DNA of 64,000 bases. Origin: an uncultured Bacteroides sp. (GTDB taxonomy: Bacteria > Bacteroidota > Bacteroidia > Bacteroidales > Bacteroidaceae). Positions 50,146 through 59,617 of the stretch are shown here, in pieces; the stretch's first letter is position 1, and each line of letters starts with the position of its first letter. Under the pieces are notes generated by a model, which was not told where the DNA came from, made no database searches, and worked only from the letters and a program-made list of their open reading frames with translations. A program made the translations under genes and the position numbers. The stretch is taken from positions 1 to 64,000 of the forward strand of contig CAJKXC010000003.1 of assembly GCA_905203765.1 (NCBI GenBank), in the 5' to 3' direction.

Positions 50146-53100
50146 TTAAAATACAATGTTTGCACCCAGGGTAAAAGTGCGTGCCTGCGGATAGGTACCA
50201 CCATCAAAGCCATTACGTGTCCCTACTTCAGGATCGTAACCGGAGTAACCTGTTATCGTAAGGAGATTCTCACCTTGTACAAAAACACGCAGTTTTTGTA
50301 TACCTGCCTTCTTGGTCAGCCGTGCGGGAAGCGTATATCCTACCTGCGCTACCTTCATGCGCAAGTATGAACCATCTTCCACGAAGAAGTCTGAAATCTG
50401 GTAGTTGTAGTTATCTCCTTCCACCACGCGCGGAACGCTGTTGGAAGTGCCTTCGCCATGCCAGCGGTTCAGCCAGAAGGATTCATAGTTGGCACCTGCC
50501 ACATTCGGACGACGATACATTTTATAAATATCGTTGCCAATGCTTCCTTGGAAGAAAGCACTGAAGTCGAAGCCGTTCCAGTCGGCAGCCAGGTTGAAGC
50601 CGTATGTCCAGTCCGGATTAGGCTTACCGATTATAGTACGGTCGGAAGCATCCAACGTACCCTCGCCCGTCAAGTCTTTGAATTTCAAGTCACCCGGTTT
50701 GGCACCATCCATGTGGGGAGAATTGTCTATTTCGGCCTGGTTCTGATAAACGCCATCCGTTACATAACCGTAGAAGAAACCGTAGGGGCGTCCGTTCTCT
50801 CTCCAGGTAATCTGACCACCCAGACCACCGCCCAAGTTGTCGAGACCTACGCGGTCCGGTCCCTGGTCAGTCACCGTATTCTTGATGTACGAAGCGTTGG
50901 CACCCAAACTGAAGTTAACCTTGTCCACCTTGAAACGGTAAGAAGCTTCCAGTTCCACACCTTCGTTCTTCACCGTACCGGCATTCAGCGTCATATTACG
51001 ATAGCTGGTGTACATCGGGATAGGAGAATCAAGCAACATATCTTTCGTTTTCTTCACGAAGTAGTCTGCCGAGAAAGTCAGTGCGCTGTTGAAAAAACGC
51101 AAGTCGAGACCTAAGTCCACCTGTTCGGAAGTCTCCCACTTCAAATCGGCATTGGCATAGCCGTCGGGAAGCATACCAGTATAAACGCCACCGCCAAACA
51201 CGGTCTGGAAGCTCTTGGTCATCATGCTGGTGTACTTAAAGGCACCGATGTTCTCGTTACCGTTCTGTCCCCAACTGAAACGAATCTTGGCAAAGTCAAT
51301 CCAGGAAGGTCTGTTCTGCATGAAGTTTTCACGTGTCAGTACCCAGCCCGCAGATACAGAAGGAAAAACAGCAAACTGGTTTTTACGGCCGAAATTGGAA
51401 GAGCCGTCACGACGAACCACTGCTTCAAACAGATACTTCTCATCGTAGTTGTAGTTGATACGACCGAATACGGAAGCAATACGGTGGTCAGAGCCCTTGC
51501 CTTCCACCTTGGAAGATGCCTCGTCGGCAGTAGCTATATCGATAAACGCTTTGTCCATGTCTACCACCAGCAAATCGTAATCCGTACCTTTCAGATTCTC
51601 GTAATGATAGGAAGACATGGAAGTACCGGCCAAAGCACCGATGCTGTGCTTGCCGAAAGTCTTGTTGTAAGAAAGTACATTCTCCCATTGCCAGTAAGAA
51701 GATTCACGCTTCTCGTCTTCAACCTGCGAAGTGGATGCATAAGAAGTAGAGTTCAAGTCGTATGCGGGAATCACGTTCTTAACAGAGTTGATGACCCACT
51801 CGGCAGCATAAGTAGTTTTGAACTTCAAACCCGGCAACACGTCCACGTCGAAGTTGAAGTTATAGCTGAAGTTGCGGGGTTTGGTCCGCTGGTTGTGCGT
51901 CACTTGCATTTCTGCCAGCGGATTGGAGATTTCGCGCATGTCGATCACGTTATAAACTTGTCCGTTGGGGGCGATGACACGGTTTGGATAGGCGAGTTCA
52001 TACTCCGCCAGTTTGGCAGGATCGGTCTGGTAAACACTCTCCGTAGGAGGCAGCATATTGATGGAAGTAATCAGACCGGCAGCTTCACTATTACCGATTG
52101 TATTACCTTCCTGAATACTTTGTGAGAAAGCAGTGATAGCGCCGAAAGAAATTTTATTCAACCAGTTGCGTTCCTTTGTATCCAGTAGTGTGGTATTGTA
52201 GTTCAGTCGCAGGTTATAACGCTCATAATCGGAGTGTCCCTTGGCATAAATACCCTCTTGCTTTACATAACCGAAAGAGGCATAATAAGTAGAGCTCTCC
52301 GAACCACCGCTCAGACTCACCTTATGGTTCATGATAGAGGCGTTCCCGTTGCGAAGTTCTTTCTCCCAGTTCGTATTTACATCGGGCGAACCATGCAGAT
52401 AGAACTCCGTACCGGCATTGGCTGCCGCTTCTTTACTTAACATCAAATAATCGGCAGATTCCAACAGGTCGGCTGTTTTGGAGGGATTCTGAATGCCGTA
52501 TGTAAACTCATAGTTCAGCGTGGCCTTCGTACCCTTCGTACCTTTCTTAGTCGTCACCAGCACAACACCATTAGCGCCACGGGCACCATAGATAGCCGCC
52601 GAAGCAGCATCTTTCAATACCTCAATAGACTCGATATCCGAGGGATTAAGATGGTTGATACCGCTTTCCGAAGGCATACCGTCTATGATATACAACGGAT
52701 CGGAACTGTTTACCGTACCCGTGCCACGGATACGTATCTTCGAGTCAGCCCCCGGCTGACCGGAATTGGAAGTAATCTGCACACCGGAAACCTTACCTTT
52801 CAAGGCATTCTGTACGTTGGTCGGATTACCCATATCCAGTTCTTCACTCGTAACGCGGCTTACAGCGGAAGACATCACACTCTTTTTCTGTACACCATAA
52901 CCTACTACGACTACTTCGTCCAGCAGTTCGGCATCATCTTTCATGACGATACGCAGAGGTTTGTCCGTCGCTCCCACTTCTACAGTCTGATAACCGATAA
53001 AGGATATGACAATAGTAGCATTGGGAGATACCTTCAGACTGAAATTTCCATCCACATCTGTAATAATACCGTTGCTTGTACCTTTCTCAAAAACAGAAGC

Positions 53101-53220
53101 TCCTATAACAGGCTCTTGGTTAGAGTCCGTTACTGTTCCGGAGACATTAATTTGTTGGGCAAAAAGCTGCAAGGAGCACCAGAATGTGCAGAGCAGCAAA
53201 AGAATTCTTTTTCTTTTCAT
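50146..53220 (-). CDS. SusC/RagA TonB-dependent outer-membrane transporter (pair 2)
   Basis: 1024 residues. Signal peptide ends near LFAQ; then a carboxypeptidase-regulatory-like domain (about 25-100, GTVTDSNQEPVIGASVFEKG), a TonB-interaction stretch (DEVVVVGYGVQKK), a plug (about 115-235) and a 22-strand barrel ending in Phe (TLGANIVF). Imports oligosaccharides together with the SusD that follows by 18 bases. The promoter -7 box is at 53261-53268 and a direct repeat is at 53346-53377. Paralogue of the SusC at 56106-59252. Confidence 0.95.
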   Translation of the reverse strand: MKRKRILLLLCTFWCSLQLFAQQINVSGTVTDSNQEPVIGASVFEKGTSNGIITDVDGNFSLKVSPNATIVISFIGYQTVEVGATDKPLRIVMKDDAELLDEVVVVGYGVQKKSVMSSAVSRVTSEELDMGNPTNVQNALKGKVSGVQITSNSGQPGADSKIRIRGTGTVNSSDPLYIIDGMPSESGINHLNPSDIESIEVLKDAASAAIYGARGANGVVLVTTKKGTKGTKATLNYEFTYGIQNPSKTADLLESADYLMLSKEAAANAGTEFYLHGSPDVNTNWEKELRNGNASIMNHKVSLSGGSESSTYYASFGYVKQEGIYAKGHSDYERYNLRLNYNTTLLDTKERNWLNKISFGAITAFSQSIQEGNTIGNSEAAGLITSINMLPPTESVYQTDPAKLAEYELAYPNRVIAPNGQVYNVIDMREISNPLAEMQVTHNQRTKPRNFSYNFNFDVDVLPGLKFKTTYAAEWVINSVKNVIPAYDLNSTSYASTSQVEDEKRESSYWQWENVLSYNKTFGKHSIGALAGTSMSSYHYENLKGTDYDLLVVDMDKAFIDIATADEASSKVEGKGSDHRIASVFGRINYNYDEKYLFEAVVRRDGSSNFGRKNQFAVFPSVSAGWVLTRENFMQNRPSWIDFAKIRFSWGQNGNENIGAFKYTSMMTKSFQTVFGGGVYTGMLPDGYANADLKWETSEQVDLGLDLRFFNSALTFSADYFVKKTKDMLLDSPIPMYTSYRNMTLNAGTVKNEGVELEASYRFKVDKVNFSLGANASYIKNTVTDQGPDRVGLDNLGGGLGGQITWRENGRPYGFFYGYVTDGVYQNQAEIDNSPHMDGAKPGDLKFKDLTGEGTLDASDRTIIGKPNPDWTYGFNLAADWNGFDFSAFFQGSIGNDIYKMYRRPNVAGANYESFWLNRWHGEGTSNSVPRVVEGDNYNYQISDFFVEDGSYLRMKVAQVGYTLPARLTKKAGIQKLRVFVQGENLLTITGYSGYDPEVGTRNGFDGGTYPQARTFTLGANIVF

Positions 53221-53260
53221 TACATATAGTATTAGTTTATAAAAAAGGAATATTGATGCG

Positions 53261-53268
53261 CAAAAATA
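53261..53268 (-). promoter_or_regulatory. -7 box of susC (pair 2)
   Basis: TATTTTTG on the minus strand, 40 bases before the ATG at 53220; identical to the box before the other susC. Confidence 0.65.
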
Positions 53269-53345
53269 GATTCTAAGAGCAACACCGAAGTTGAATATTT
53301 CTCAAAAGAAGTAGATTCCTTGACAATCGGATTAAAAAGGTTTTA

Positions 53346-53377
53346 TTTTAAACCTGGGATGATGAATTTTAAACCTG
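53346..53377. promoter_or_regulatory. 21-bp direct repeat, candidate regulator site (pair 2)
   Basis: TTTTAAACCTG occurs at 53346-53356 and 53367-53377, a 21-base period (two helical turns), 78 bases upstream of the -7 box. A related TTTTAAAC/TATCAAAC pair lies upstream of the other susC. Confidence 0.65.
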
Positions 53378-53381
53378 AAGC

Positions 53382-53415
53382 AAAAGAGCGGATATGCAAG
53401 TAACATATCCGCTCT
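53382..53415 (-). terminator. Terminator of the first susCD unit
   Basis: AGAGCGGATATG (53385-53396) pairs perfectly with CATATCCGCTCT (53404-53415); on the minus strand a T-run follows. It ends the unit susC1-susD1-lipoprotein and separates it from the second susCD. Confidence 0.8.
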
Positions 53416-53452
53416 TCTTTAAGACTTGAACTATCAGAGACACCTGGAATCT

Positions 53453-54364
53453 TTATTCTTTAGCAACAAAGCACCAGTGTGTAGAGACAGATGACCAGTT
53501 CGGGTCACAAAGCACAGCGCCTGCATCCGGCTCAATGAGAACCATCTCATTTTCGCTGAATACAGCGATATCATACGTACCTCCACTTGCCGCACCACTA
53601 TAATAATTGAAACCGGAGGGAAGTGAAACACCCTTCAGAGTAAGCGTACCTACCCATCCCTGACCTGTAGGCGTACCGTCGCGGAAGGAAGGTTTCAGTG
53701 CAGCCTTATCGGCAGAAGCACCCATTGAGAATGAGAACGACCCTTTCACTACTGTACCGTCAGCCTTATGCAAGGTTGCATTGGCACCACCGTTAAGGTC
53801 GAATGTGATGTATTCCTTATCAGAGACAGCCACGCCGGCATCTGAGGTTCCACCGATAGCAGTACATCCCCAGTTAGGAACATCGGCGCTCCAACCATAT
53901 CCTCCGGCACCATAGCAGCCCCAGCTTCCACGTCCGGGATTGGGGTCCCAAACCCAGGTCTTACCTTCCTCACCTTCGCCGGCAAGTATCGCCCACGACG
54001 GGTCAAGCGGATAGTCTATCACATCAATCATCACCTTCTTTTCCACAATGACCTGTCCGCCACCGCAAGTAGCGTAGAACTTCAGTGTCTGTTCGCCGAG
54101 AAAGGGGATCAGTACCGTATCGCACTGGGCTGTGGTTACACCTACCAGGTAGTCCCACATACCACCGACACCCATATTATTGTTCTTGATAACTACTTTG
54201 TTACTACCCGGAGTAATGCCATGCACATCGAGGTTAGCTGCAATCTCTTCTGCCGGTACCATGCCGCCGAGAGAATCGTTATCGACAGAAGCGTCCAGAC
54301 AAGAAGTCATCGACACCGTTGCCAGGAGGCAACCGCCTAAGAATGATAAATATTTATTCTTCAT
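53453..54364 (-). CDS. Surface lipoprotein of the glycan locus (SGBP-like)
   Basis: 303 residues from the ATG at 54364. Lipobox SMTSC (Cys21). A beta-rich N-terminal part (about 40-125) is followed by a Trp/Gly-rich stretch (TWVWDPNPGRGSWGCYGAGG) that could form a sugar-binding face. The C-terminal beta part contains GWVGTLTLKGVSLPSGFNYY. No known family. In Bacteroides loci a lipoprotein in this position (after susD) is usually a surface glycan-binding protein; this is inferred from place and composition. Confidence 0.7.
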   Translation of the reverse strand: MKNKYLSFLGGCLLATVSMTSCLDASVDNDSLGGMVPAEEIAANLDVHGITPGSNKVVIKNNNMGVGGMWDYLVGVTTAQCDTVLIPFLGEQTLKFYATCGGGQVIVEKKVMIDVIDYPLDPSWAILAGEGEEGKTWVWDPNPGRGSWGCYGAGGYGWSADVPNWGCTAIGGTSDAGVAVSDKEYITFDLNGGANATLHKADGTVVKGSFSFSMGASADKAALKPSFRDGTPTGQGWVGTLTLKGVSLPSGFNYYSGAASGGTYDIAVFSENEMVLIEPDAGAVLCDPNWSSVSTHWCFVAKE

Positions 54365-54391
54365 AATCATTATTACATTTGAGGTTAATCA

Positions 54392-56092
54392 TTAGAAGTT
54401 ACCTTCATTGGATGCCCATCCTTCGTTCTGCACCAGAACACCTTGTGATTTCTGAATCTCCTGGTCGGGAATAGGCAGGAAGCCTTTAGTCTCGGCACGG
54501 AAGGGAACAGAGATGGTAGTCTCAGCCTTCTGGTTACGGACCTTCACGTTAGAGCGATGTTCGGTGATAAGAGATTCTTTATGCCAGCGAAGCAGGTCAT
54601 AGTAGCGGATGCCCTCAAAGGCCAGTTCCCAACGGCGTTCATTCTGGATATTCTCCAGCGTAGCAGGAACAGATGCCAGGCCAACACGGGCACGTACGCG
54701 ATCCATATATTCCTGGGCATGAGAACTTCCTAACTCGGCACCCATCAACAGTACATCAGAGAAACGGATTACATAAAAATCCTGCAAGTTGTTGGACTGG
54801 TAATCAAGAGTATTAAGAGAAGGATAAAGATGCCAGTAAAGAGGTTCGATACCCGTGCCCACATAGGTTTCCGCTTCCGGGTCATCCGCCTTTGTATTGA
54901 TAGCAGTGTACTTTTTGTTCCACAAGTGAGTATCATGTATCTGGTTCTGTGCACCGTCCACATAAGCCGCAATACCTTCATTGGCATCATCTACATTGAG
55001 AATAGAACCCGTACGACGGGGATCGTTCGTAGGCCAAGTTTCATACAGATTGGGAGTAACCGTGCCACAACCCCAACCGGAACCGTATGGATAACAGTCC
55101 ATCCACTTATTACCACCCTCGTCCTGATAACGAAGGCTGAAGAAAAGAGCTTCATTGTTGCGTGCGCTCCAGTCGTTACCGGAGTGTTTGGCTACGAACA
55201 GAGCCTCGGGATTGCTACCGTCTTCACCAATCCAGGAAAGTTTATTAGTGACATTGTACTTATAGTCGGCAGCCGCCGAATAAGGCCATAGATTACGATA
55301 CTCGGGAACCAGGCTATGACCGGAATTGCTGACGCAATCCTCTACAAAAGAGATAACCTGAGCCTTGGTAAGAGTACCGCCACCCTCACCGGGAAGGGTG
55401 ATAGATTCTACATTATAATAGCCGGTATAGAAAAGGAATACACGGGCAAGCATAGCCTGGGCAGCCCACTTGGTGGCATGGCCGTCTGTACCTACACCTG
55501 CTGTCCACTTGGTGGCAGGCAGCATATCGATAGCAGTTAAGAGATCAGAAGCAATCTGTCCATACATCTCTGCGGGTTCAGCTTGCGGATTGTTGACCGG
55601 ATCAGTGGTAAGCACCAAGGGAACACGGCCGAATGCACGTGCCAGTTCAAAATAATAGTAAGCACGCATAAAGTAAGTCTCACCAATGATTCTGGTGTGT
55701 TCGGTCTCAGAATCCCATGTGATGTTCGGTTCACACTTCAACATGAAGTTAGCACGGTAAATGCCCTCCCAGCGAAGTGACCAATAGCGGCTGTACATAT
55801 TTTCACTGGTCTTCTTGAATGCTGCTATAGCCTGTACATCATGGTCATCCGTACCACCGGCGCCAAAACGGTCATCACTCATCAACTCGGCTATCAGGAA
55901 ACTGGAACTTTGAGGAAAACCCGCATCACCCATGACCGGACGGTACATGGCAGTGAGTATTTGATTGGCATCTGCCGTACTCGTCGGGAAGATGCTGCTG
56001 TCTTTTTTTGTCAGATTGTCCGTGTCAAGGAAACTTTCGGAACAACTTGCCATAAAGCAAACTGACGCAATACATAATAATATCTTTTTCAT
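54392..56092 (-). CDS. SusD/RagB-family glycan-binding lipoprotein (pair 1)
   Basis: 566 residues, slightly larger than its paralogue. Lipobox FMASC (Cys17), then SESFLDTDNLTKKDSSIFPT. SusD helices and the typical end (NERRWELAFEGIRYYDLLRW, near 490) are present. Partner of the SusC starting at 59252, which it follows by 13 bases. Trp- and Tyr-rich loops (MDCYPYGSGWGCGTVTPNLY) are candidates for glycan contact. Cotranscribed with the surface lipoprotein downstream. Confidence 0.93.
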   Translation of the reverse strand: MKKILLCIASVCFMASCSESFLDTDNLTKKDSSIFPTSTADANQILTAMYRPVMGDAGFPQSSSFLIAELMSDDRFGAGGTDDHDVQAIAAFKKTSENMYSRYWSLRWEGIYRANFMLKCEPNITWDSETEHTRIIGETYFMRAYYYFELARAFGRVPLVLTTDPVNNPQAEPAEMYGQIASDLLTAIDMLPATKWTAGVGTDGHATKWAAQAMLARVFLFYTGYYNVESITLPGEGGGTLTKAQVISFVEDCVSNSGHSLVPEYRNLWPYSAAADYKYNVTNKLSWIGEDGSNPEALFVAKHSGNDWSARNNEALFFSLRYQDEGGNKWMDCYPYGSGWGCGTVTPNLYETWPTNDPRRTGSILNVDDANEGIAAYVDGAQNQIHDTHLWNKKYTAINTKADDPEAETYVGTGIEPLYWHLYPSLNTLDYQSNNLQDFYVIRFSDVLLMGAELGSSHAQEYMDRVRARVGLASVPATLENIQNERRWELAFEGIRYYDLLRWHKESLITEHRSNVKVRNQKAETTISVPFRAETKGFLPIPDQEIQKSQGVLVQNEGWASNEGNF

Positions 56093-56105
56093 ACGCTTTC
56101 AGATT

Positions 56106-59100
56106 TTAGAATTTAACATTAGCACCGATAAGGAATGTACGTGCTAAAGGATAGTTACCTATATCGACACCCTGTGACCAACTTGAATATGCACCATAAC
56201 CTACTTCAGGATCCATCCCTTTATAACCGGTAAAAGTGTAAAGGTTAGAAATAGAAGCATAAATACGAAGTTGTGACAGAGGAATCTGAGAGAACAGCTT
56301 CTTGAAATCATAACCGACTGTCAGGTTGCTGATGCGGAAATAATCGGCATTATCCACATAGATGTCAGAAATGTACTTCCAATTCTGGTGTGGAGATGAG
56401 GTGATACGCGGGTAACGATTGGACGTGCCTTCGCCATGCCAACGATTGGCTGCAATATCCATCGTGAAGTTATCCTTCGGATTATCACCGAAGTCACGAT
56501 AAGAGTGAGCTACTTGCTGGCCGAAAGCTCCCACACCGGTAATGGAGAGATCAAACCCTTTATAGCCGAAGCTGAGATTCAGACCGAGATTCACATCAGG
56601 ATGCGGATCACCAATCATGGTACGGTCTTCACCAGAAATAACACCGTCACCATTAAGGTCGGCAAAGATTACGTCGCCCGGAACAGCATTCGGCATAATC
56701 TGATTGCCTTTGGCATCCTTATAATTACGAACCTGCTCATCATTCTGAAATACACCGAGAGTCTTATATCCGTAGAAGAAGCCAATAGGACGTCCAACCT
56801 CTACACGGGTAATAAAATCAGATTGGGTAGACAGAGCGTCAGCACCACCGTTGATAACACCTTCGCCGTTAGCAAGACGAGTAACCTCGTTCTTATTATA
56901 AGCAATGTTCAGAGAAGCACCATAAGTAAAATCTTTCTTAATTTGGTCATTCCAGGTAAATCCAATCTCAACACCTGTATTCTTGATATCACCACCGTTG
57001 ATATATGGAGCACCCGTACCATAGGAAGCCAAAATAGGGGCTTGTACCAACCAGTCTTTGGTCTTCTTCTGATACCAGTCGAATGCAAGACCTAAACGGT
57101 TGTTAAGGAAACGTGCATCAATACCCAAGTCAAGCTGTTCGGAAGTTTCCCAAGTGATGTCCTCATTAGCAAGGATATCAGGATAAGAGCCAAGTGTTTT
57201 ACCTGTCTTATCATTACCAAAGTAGTAATCAGCACCACCGATGTTTATAGTAGACAAGTATTGGAAATTGCTGATGGAACAGTTACCATTCTGTCCCCAA
57301 CTTGCACGAAGTTTTAAATAGTCGAGCCAATTTCGGGTAGACTCCATGAAGTTTTCATTGGAAATGTTCCAACCGGCAGATACAGAGGGGAAGTATCCCC
57401 AACGATTTCCTCTCGCAAAATTGGAAGAACCATCGGCACGGAGAATAACAGTAGCCATATACTTACCCGCGAAGTCGTAGTTGATACGTCCAAAGTAAGA
57501 AAGCAGACTACCGCGACCGGAAGGCTTACCCCACATGTTCCAAGTAGTGGCAGCATCTTGCTTTTCCGTGTTGTCAATATAGCCATGCAGCCAGTCTCCG
57601 AAAGTAGACTTCTGACGGTTGGCGCCTACGCTTTCACCCAGCCCCCACTTCTCGGCAGACATACCGGCAAGTACGTTAAAGCTATGATTTTCCTGAATCT
57701 TGAAGTCATAGCTAACCGTATTTTCCCATGACCATGCATAGTCATTACCGGAGCTCTGGCTGGTATTGTCATTCGTACGCTGGAACGAGCCGCCCAGGTC
57801 GTAGGTTTCGTCATAGCTGCGGCTTGTCCATCCGGAATATCCGAAACCGAAAGCCGAACGCCATATCAAGTTCTTAACCGGCTGTACGGTAAAGTAGAAG
57901 TTACCACGGGCAGAGTAGTTCTTGTCGTTTTTATTCTTGCTATCATACCACATACGTGCCACCGGATTCGCACGTAGTGCGCTCCAGTAACCGATACATT
58001 TGGAGAAGTCCCCATTCTCATCGTAGACAGTCATAAACGGGAAAGCTTCCATCGCCCAACGGATATTGTTGTTGTAAGGTCCATCTGTCTGAACGCCCAA
58101 ACCATCGTTGGTAGTCATATTCATCTGCAAGTTTTCACCGAACTTGAAAATATCGAACTTGTCACCCTTCACCAATGTCCATTCTGAGTTAATACGGGCA
58201 GAATAGCGCTCATATTTAGACGTAAAATAGTTGCGTCCCATCAGACCTTCCTGGGAAGTATAGCTCAAACCGATAGAATAATTACCTTGCGTATTGCCGC
58301 CGCTTGCACCAAATGAGTAGTTTTGCTGGGGTGCATCCTTACCGATAATCTCGTCTACCCAGTTGGTACCTTTCCATTCACCACTTTCAATCTTGTCCCA
58401 GTTGGGTACCATGGAAGCAAAATCGAAAGGAGAAAGGCCATCATTAATCTGGGCTTCATTCATAATCGTAGCATACTCCTTGGCATTAAGTACCTGGGGC
58501 TTGCGGGCAATGTTCTGCCATCCGATATAGGTATCGAATGTAATCACAGCTTTGCCTTCTTTACCTTTCTTAGTAGTAACCAGGATTACACCATTGGCGG
58601 CACGTGCACCATAGATGGCTGTAGAAGCAGCATCCTTCAACACGTCTATGCTCTCAATATCATTCGGATTCAAAGCATTCAGATTATCAATGCCCCCTAC
58701 CAAACCGTCGATTACACAGATTGGAGCAGCATCCCCCATCGTACCAAGACCACGGATAGAGACCTTATAGCCGGCACCCGGCTTACCGGAATTGGAAACG
58801 ATAGATACACCCGGCGTCTGGCTGGAAAGCGCTCCGATAGGCGAAACTGTATTCATCTTGGCAATTTCGTCACCTTTTACCTGTACCGTAGCACCTGTCA
58901 CCAATTTCTTCTTTTGTACACCGTAACCCACTACGACAACCTCGTCGAGGAACTTGGCATTGTCTTTCAGATTAACAGTGAGTTTAGGATTACCGGCTGT
59001 TATCTTGACCTCGGCCTGATCATAACCGACAAATGAAATAACCAGTACATCGCCTACCTTGGCATTCAAGCTAAAGTTACCGTCAATGTCTGTAATTGTA

Positions 59101-59252
59101 CCGATTGTAGTATTGTCTTTCACATAGACACTGGCACCGGGAACGGTATCGCCAGTAGGGTCATAAACGACTCCTTTCACATTTACTTGCTGAGCAAAAA
59201 CTGTCAATGAACATAAGACTGTACATAGCAGTAATAGAAGTTTCTTTTGCAT
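56106..59252 (-). CDS. SusC/RagA TonB-dependent outer-membrane transporter (pair 1)
   Basis: 1048 residues with the same layout as pair 2: signal peptide ending near VFAQ, a regulatory-like beta domain (GVVYDPTGDTVPGASVYVKD), DEVVVVGYGVQKKK, plug and barrel with final Phe (LIGANVKF). It shares the -7 box TATTTTTG with the other susC and has the related TTTTAAAC/TATCAAAC pair upstream. Loop regions differ from pair 2, so the two importers may take different chain lengths or branches. Confidence 0.95.
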   Translation of the reverse strand: MQKKLLLLLCTVLCSLTVFAQQVNVKGVVYDPTGDTVPGASVYVKDNTTIGTITDIDGNFSLNAKVGDVLVISFVGYDQAEVKITAGNPKLTVNLKDNAKFLDEVVVVGYGVQKKKLVTGATVQVKGDEIAKMNTVSPIGALSSQTPGVSIVSNSGKPGAGYKVSIRGLGTMGDAAPICVIDGLVGGIDNLNALNPNDIESIDVLKDAASTAIYGARAANGVILVTTKKGKEGKAVITFDTYIGWQNIARKPQVLNAKEYATIMNEAQINDGLSPFDFASMVPNWDKIESGEWKGTNWVDEIIGKDAPQQNYSFGASGGNTQGNYSIGLSYTSQEGLMGRNYFTSKYERYSARINSEWTLVKGDKFDIFKFGENLQMNMTTNDGLGVQTDGPYNNNIRWAMEAFPFMTVYDENGDFSKCIGYWSALRANPVARMWYDSKNKNDKNYSARGNFYFTVQPVKNLIWRSAFGFGYSGWTSRSYDETYDLGGSFQRTNDNTSQSSGNDYAWSWENTVSYDFKIQENHSFNVLAGMSAEKWGLGESVGANRQKSTFGDWLHGYIDNTEKQDAATTWNMWGKPSGRGSLLSYFGRINYDFAGKYMATVILRADGSSNFARGNRWGYFPSVSAGWNISNENFMESTRNWLDYLKLRASWGQNGNCSISNFQYLSTINIGGADYYFGNDKTGKTLGSYPDILANEDITWETSEQLDLGIDARFLNNRLGLAFDWYQKKTKDWLVQAPILASYGTGAPYINGGDIKNTGVEIGFTWNDQIKKDFTYGASLNIAYNKNEVTRLANGEGVINGGADALSTQSDFITRVEVGRPIGFFYGYKTLGVFQNDEQVRNYKDAKGNQIMPNAVPGDVIFADLNGDGVISGEDRTMIGDPHPDVNLGLNLSFGYKGFDLSITGVGAFGQQVAHSYRDFGDNPKDNFTMDIAANRWHGEGTSNRYPRITSSPHQNWKYISDIYVDNADYFRISNLTVGYDFKKLFSQIPLSQLRIYASISNLYTFTGYKGMDPEVGYGAYSSWSQGVDIGNYPLARTFLIGANVKF

Positions 59253-59389
59253 AAATTTTACAAAGTATTAGTTTATAATTAAAGGGTAGTTAAGAGTCAC
59301 TCAAAGCGAGTGAAATAATCAATCTTCATTTCTTCTTCTCATGGGCATATTTGTTTTTAATGTTACAATTAGGTTTCTTTAGTACTCCC

Positions 59390-59397
59390 CAAAAATA
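59390..59397 (-). promoter_or_regulatory. -7 box of susC (pair 1)
   Basis: TATTTTTG on the minus strand, 137 bases before the ATG at 59252, giving a long leader. Confidence 0.6.
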
Positions 59398-59463
59398 GAA
59401 AGAGTGATTATGAAGAGGGTTCAATATCCGTCAAAAGAGGTTCGCTTACCAACATCGCCATGA

Positions 59464-59492
59464 TTTTAAACTTCTTTTGATAGATATCAAAC
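59464..59492. promoter_or_regulatory. Degenerate 21-bp direct repeat, candidate regulator site (pair 1)
   Basis: TTTTAAAC at 59464-59471 and TATCAAAC at 59485-59492, a 21-base period, 67 bases upstream of the -7 box. The pair is weaker than the one before susC2 but has the same period and core AAAC. Confidence 0.45.
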
Positions 59493-59522
59493 TATTCGAG
59501 GCAGGTAACCAGATTATTAAAT

Positions 59523-59568
59523 AAAAAAACTCCCGCATCGGTGATTATCAACAACACCGATACGGGAG
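59523..59568 (-). terminator. Terminator after the GH18-ThuA gene
   Basis: CTCCCGCATCGGTG (59530-59543) pairs with CACCGATACGGGAG (59555-59568), one mismatch; a T7 run follows on the minus strand. It separates the ROK-NagB-MFS-GH18 unit from the susCD units. Confidence 0.88.
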
Positions 59569-59617
59569 CAAAAAGCAAATACCTATTACTTATGTTTACC
59601 TGAAAAAACTTTAATCT

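Larger units (their letters stand above)
59253..59617. other. 365-bp gap between susC (pair 1) and GH18-ThuA gene
   Basis: Holds the susC -7 box (59390-59397), a 21-bp-spaced half-site pair (59464-59492) and the GH18-ThuA terminator (59523-59568). No ORF. Confidence 0.7.
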
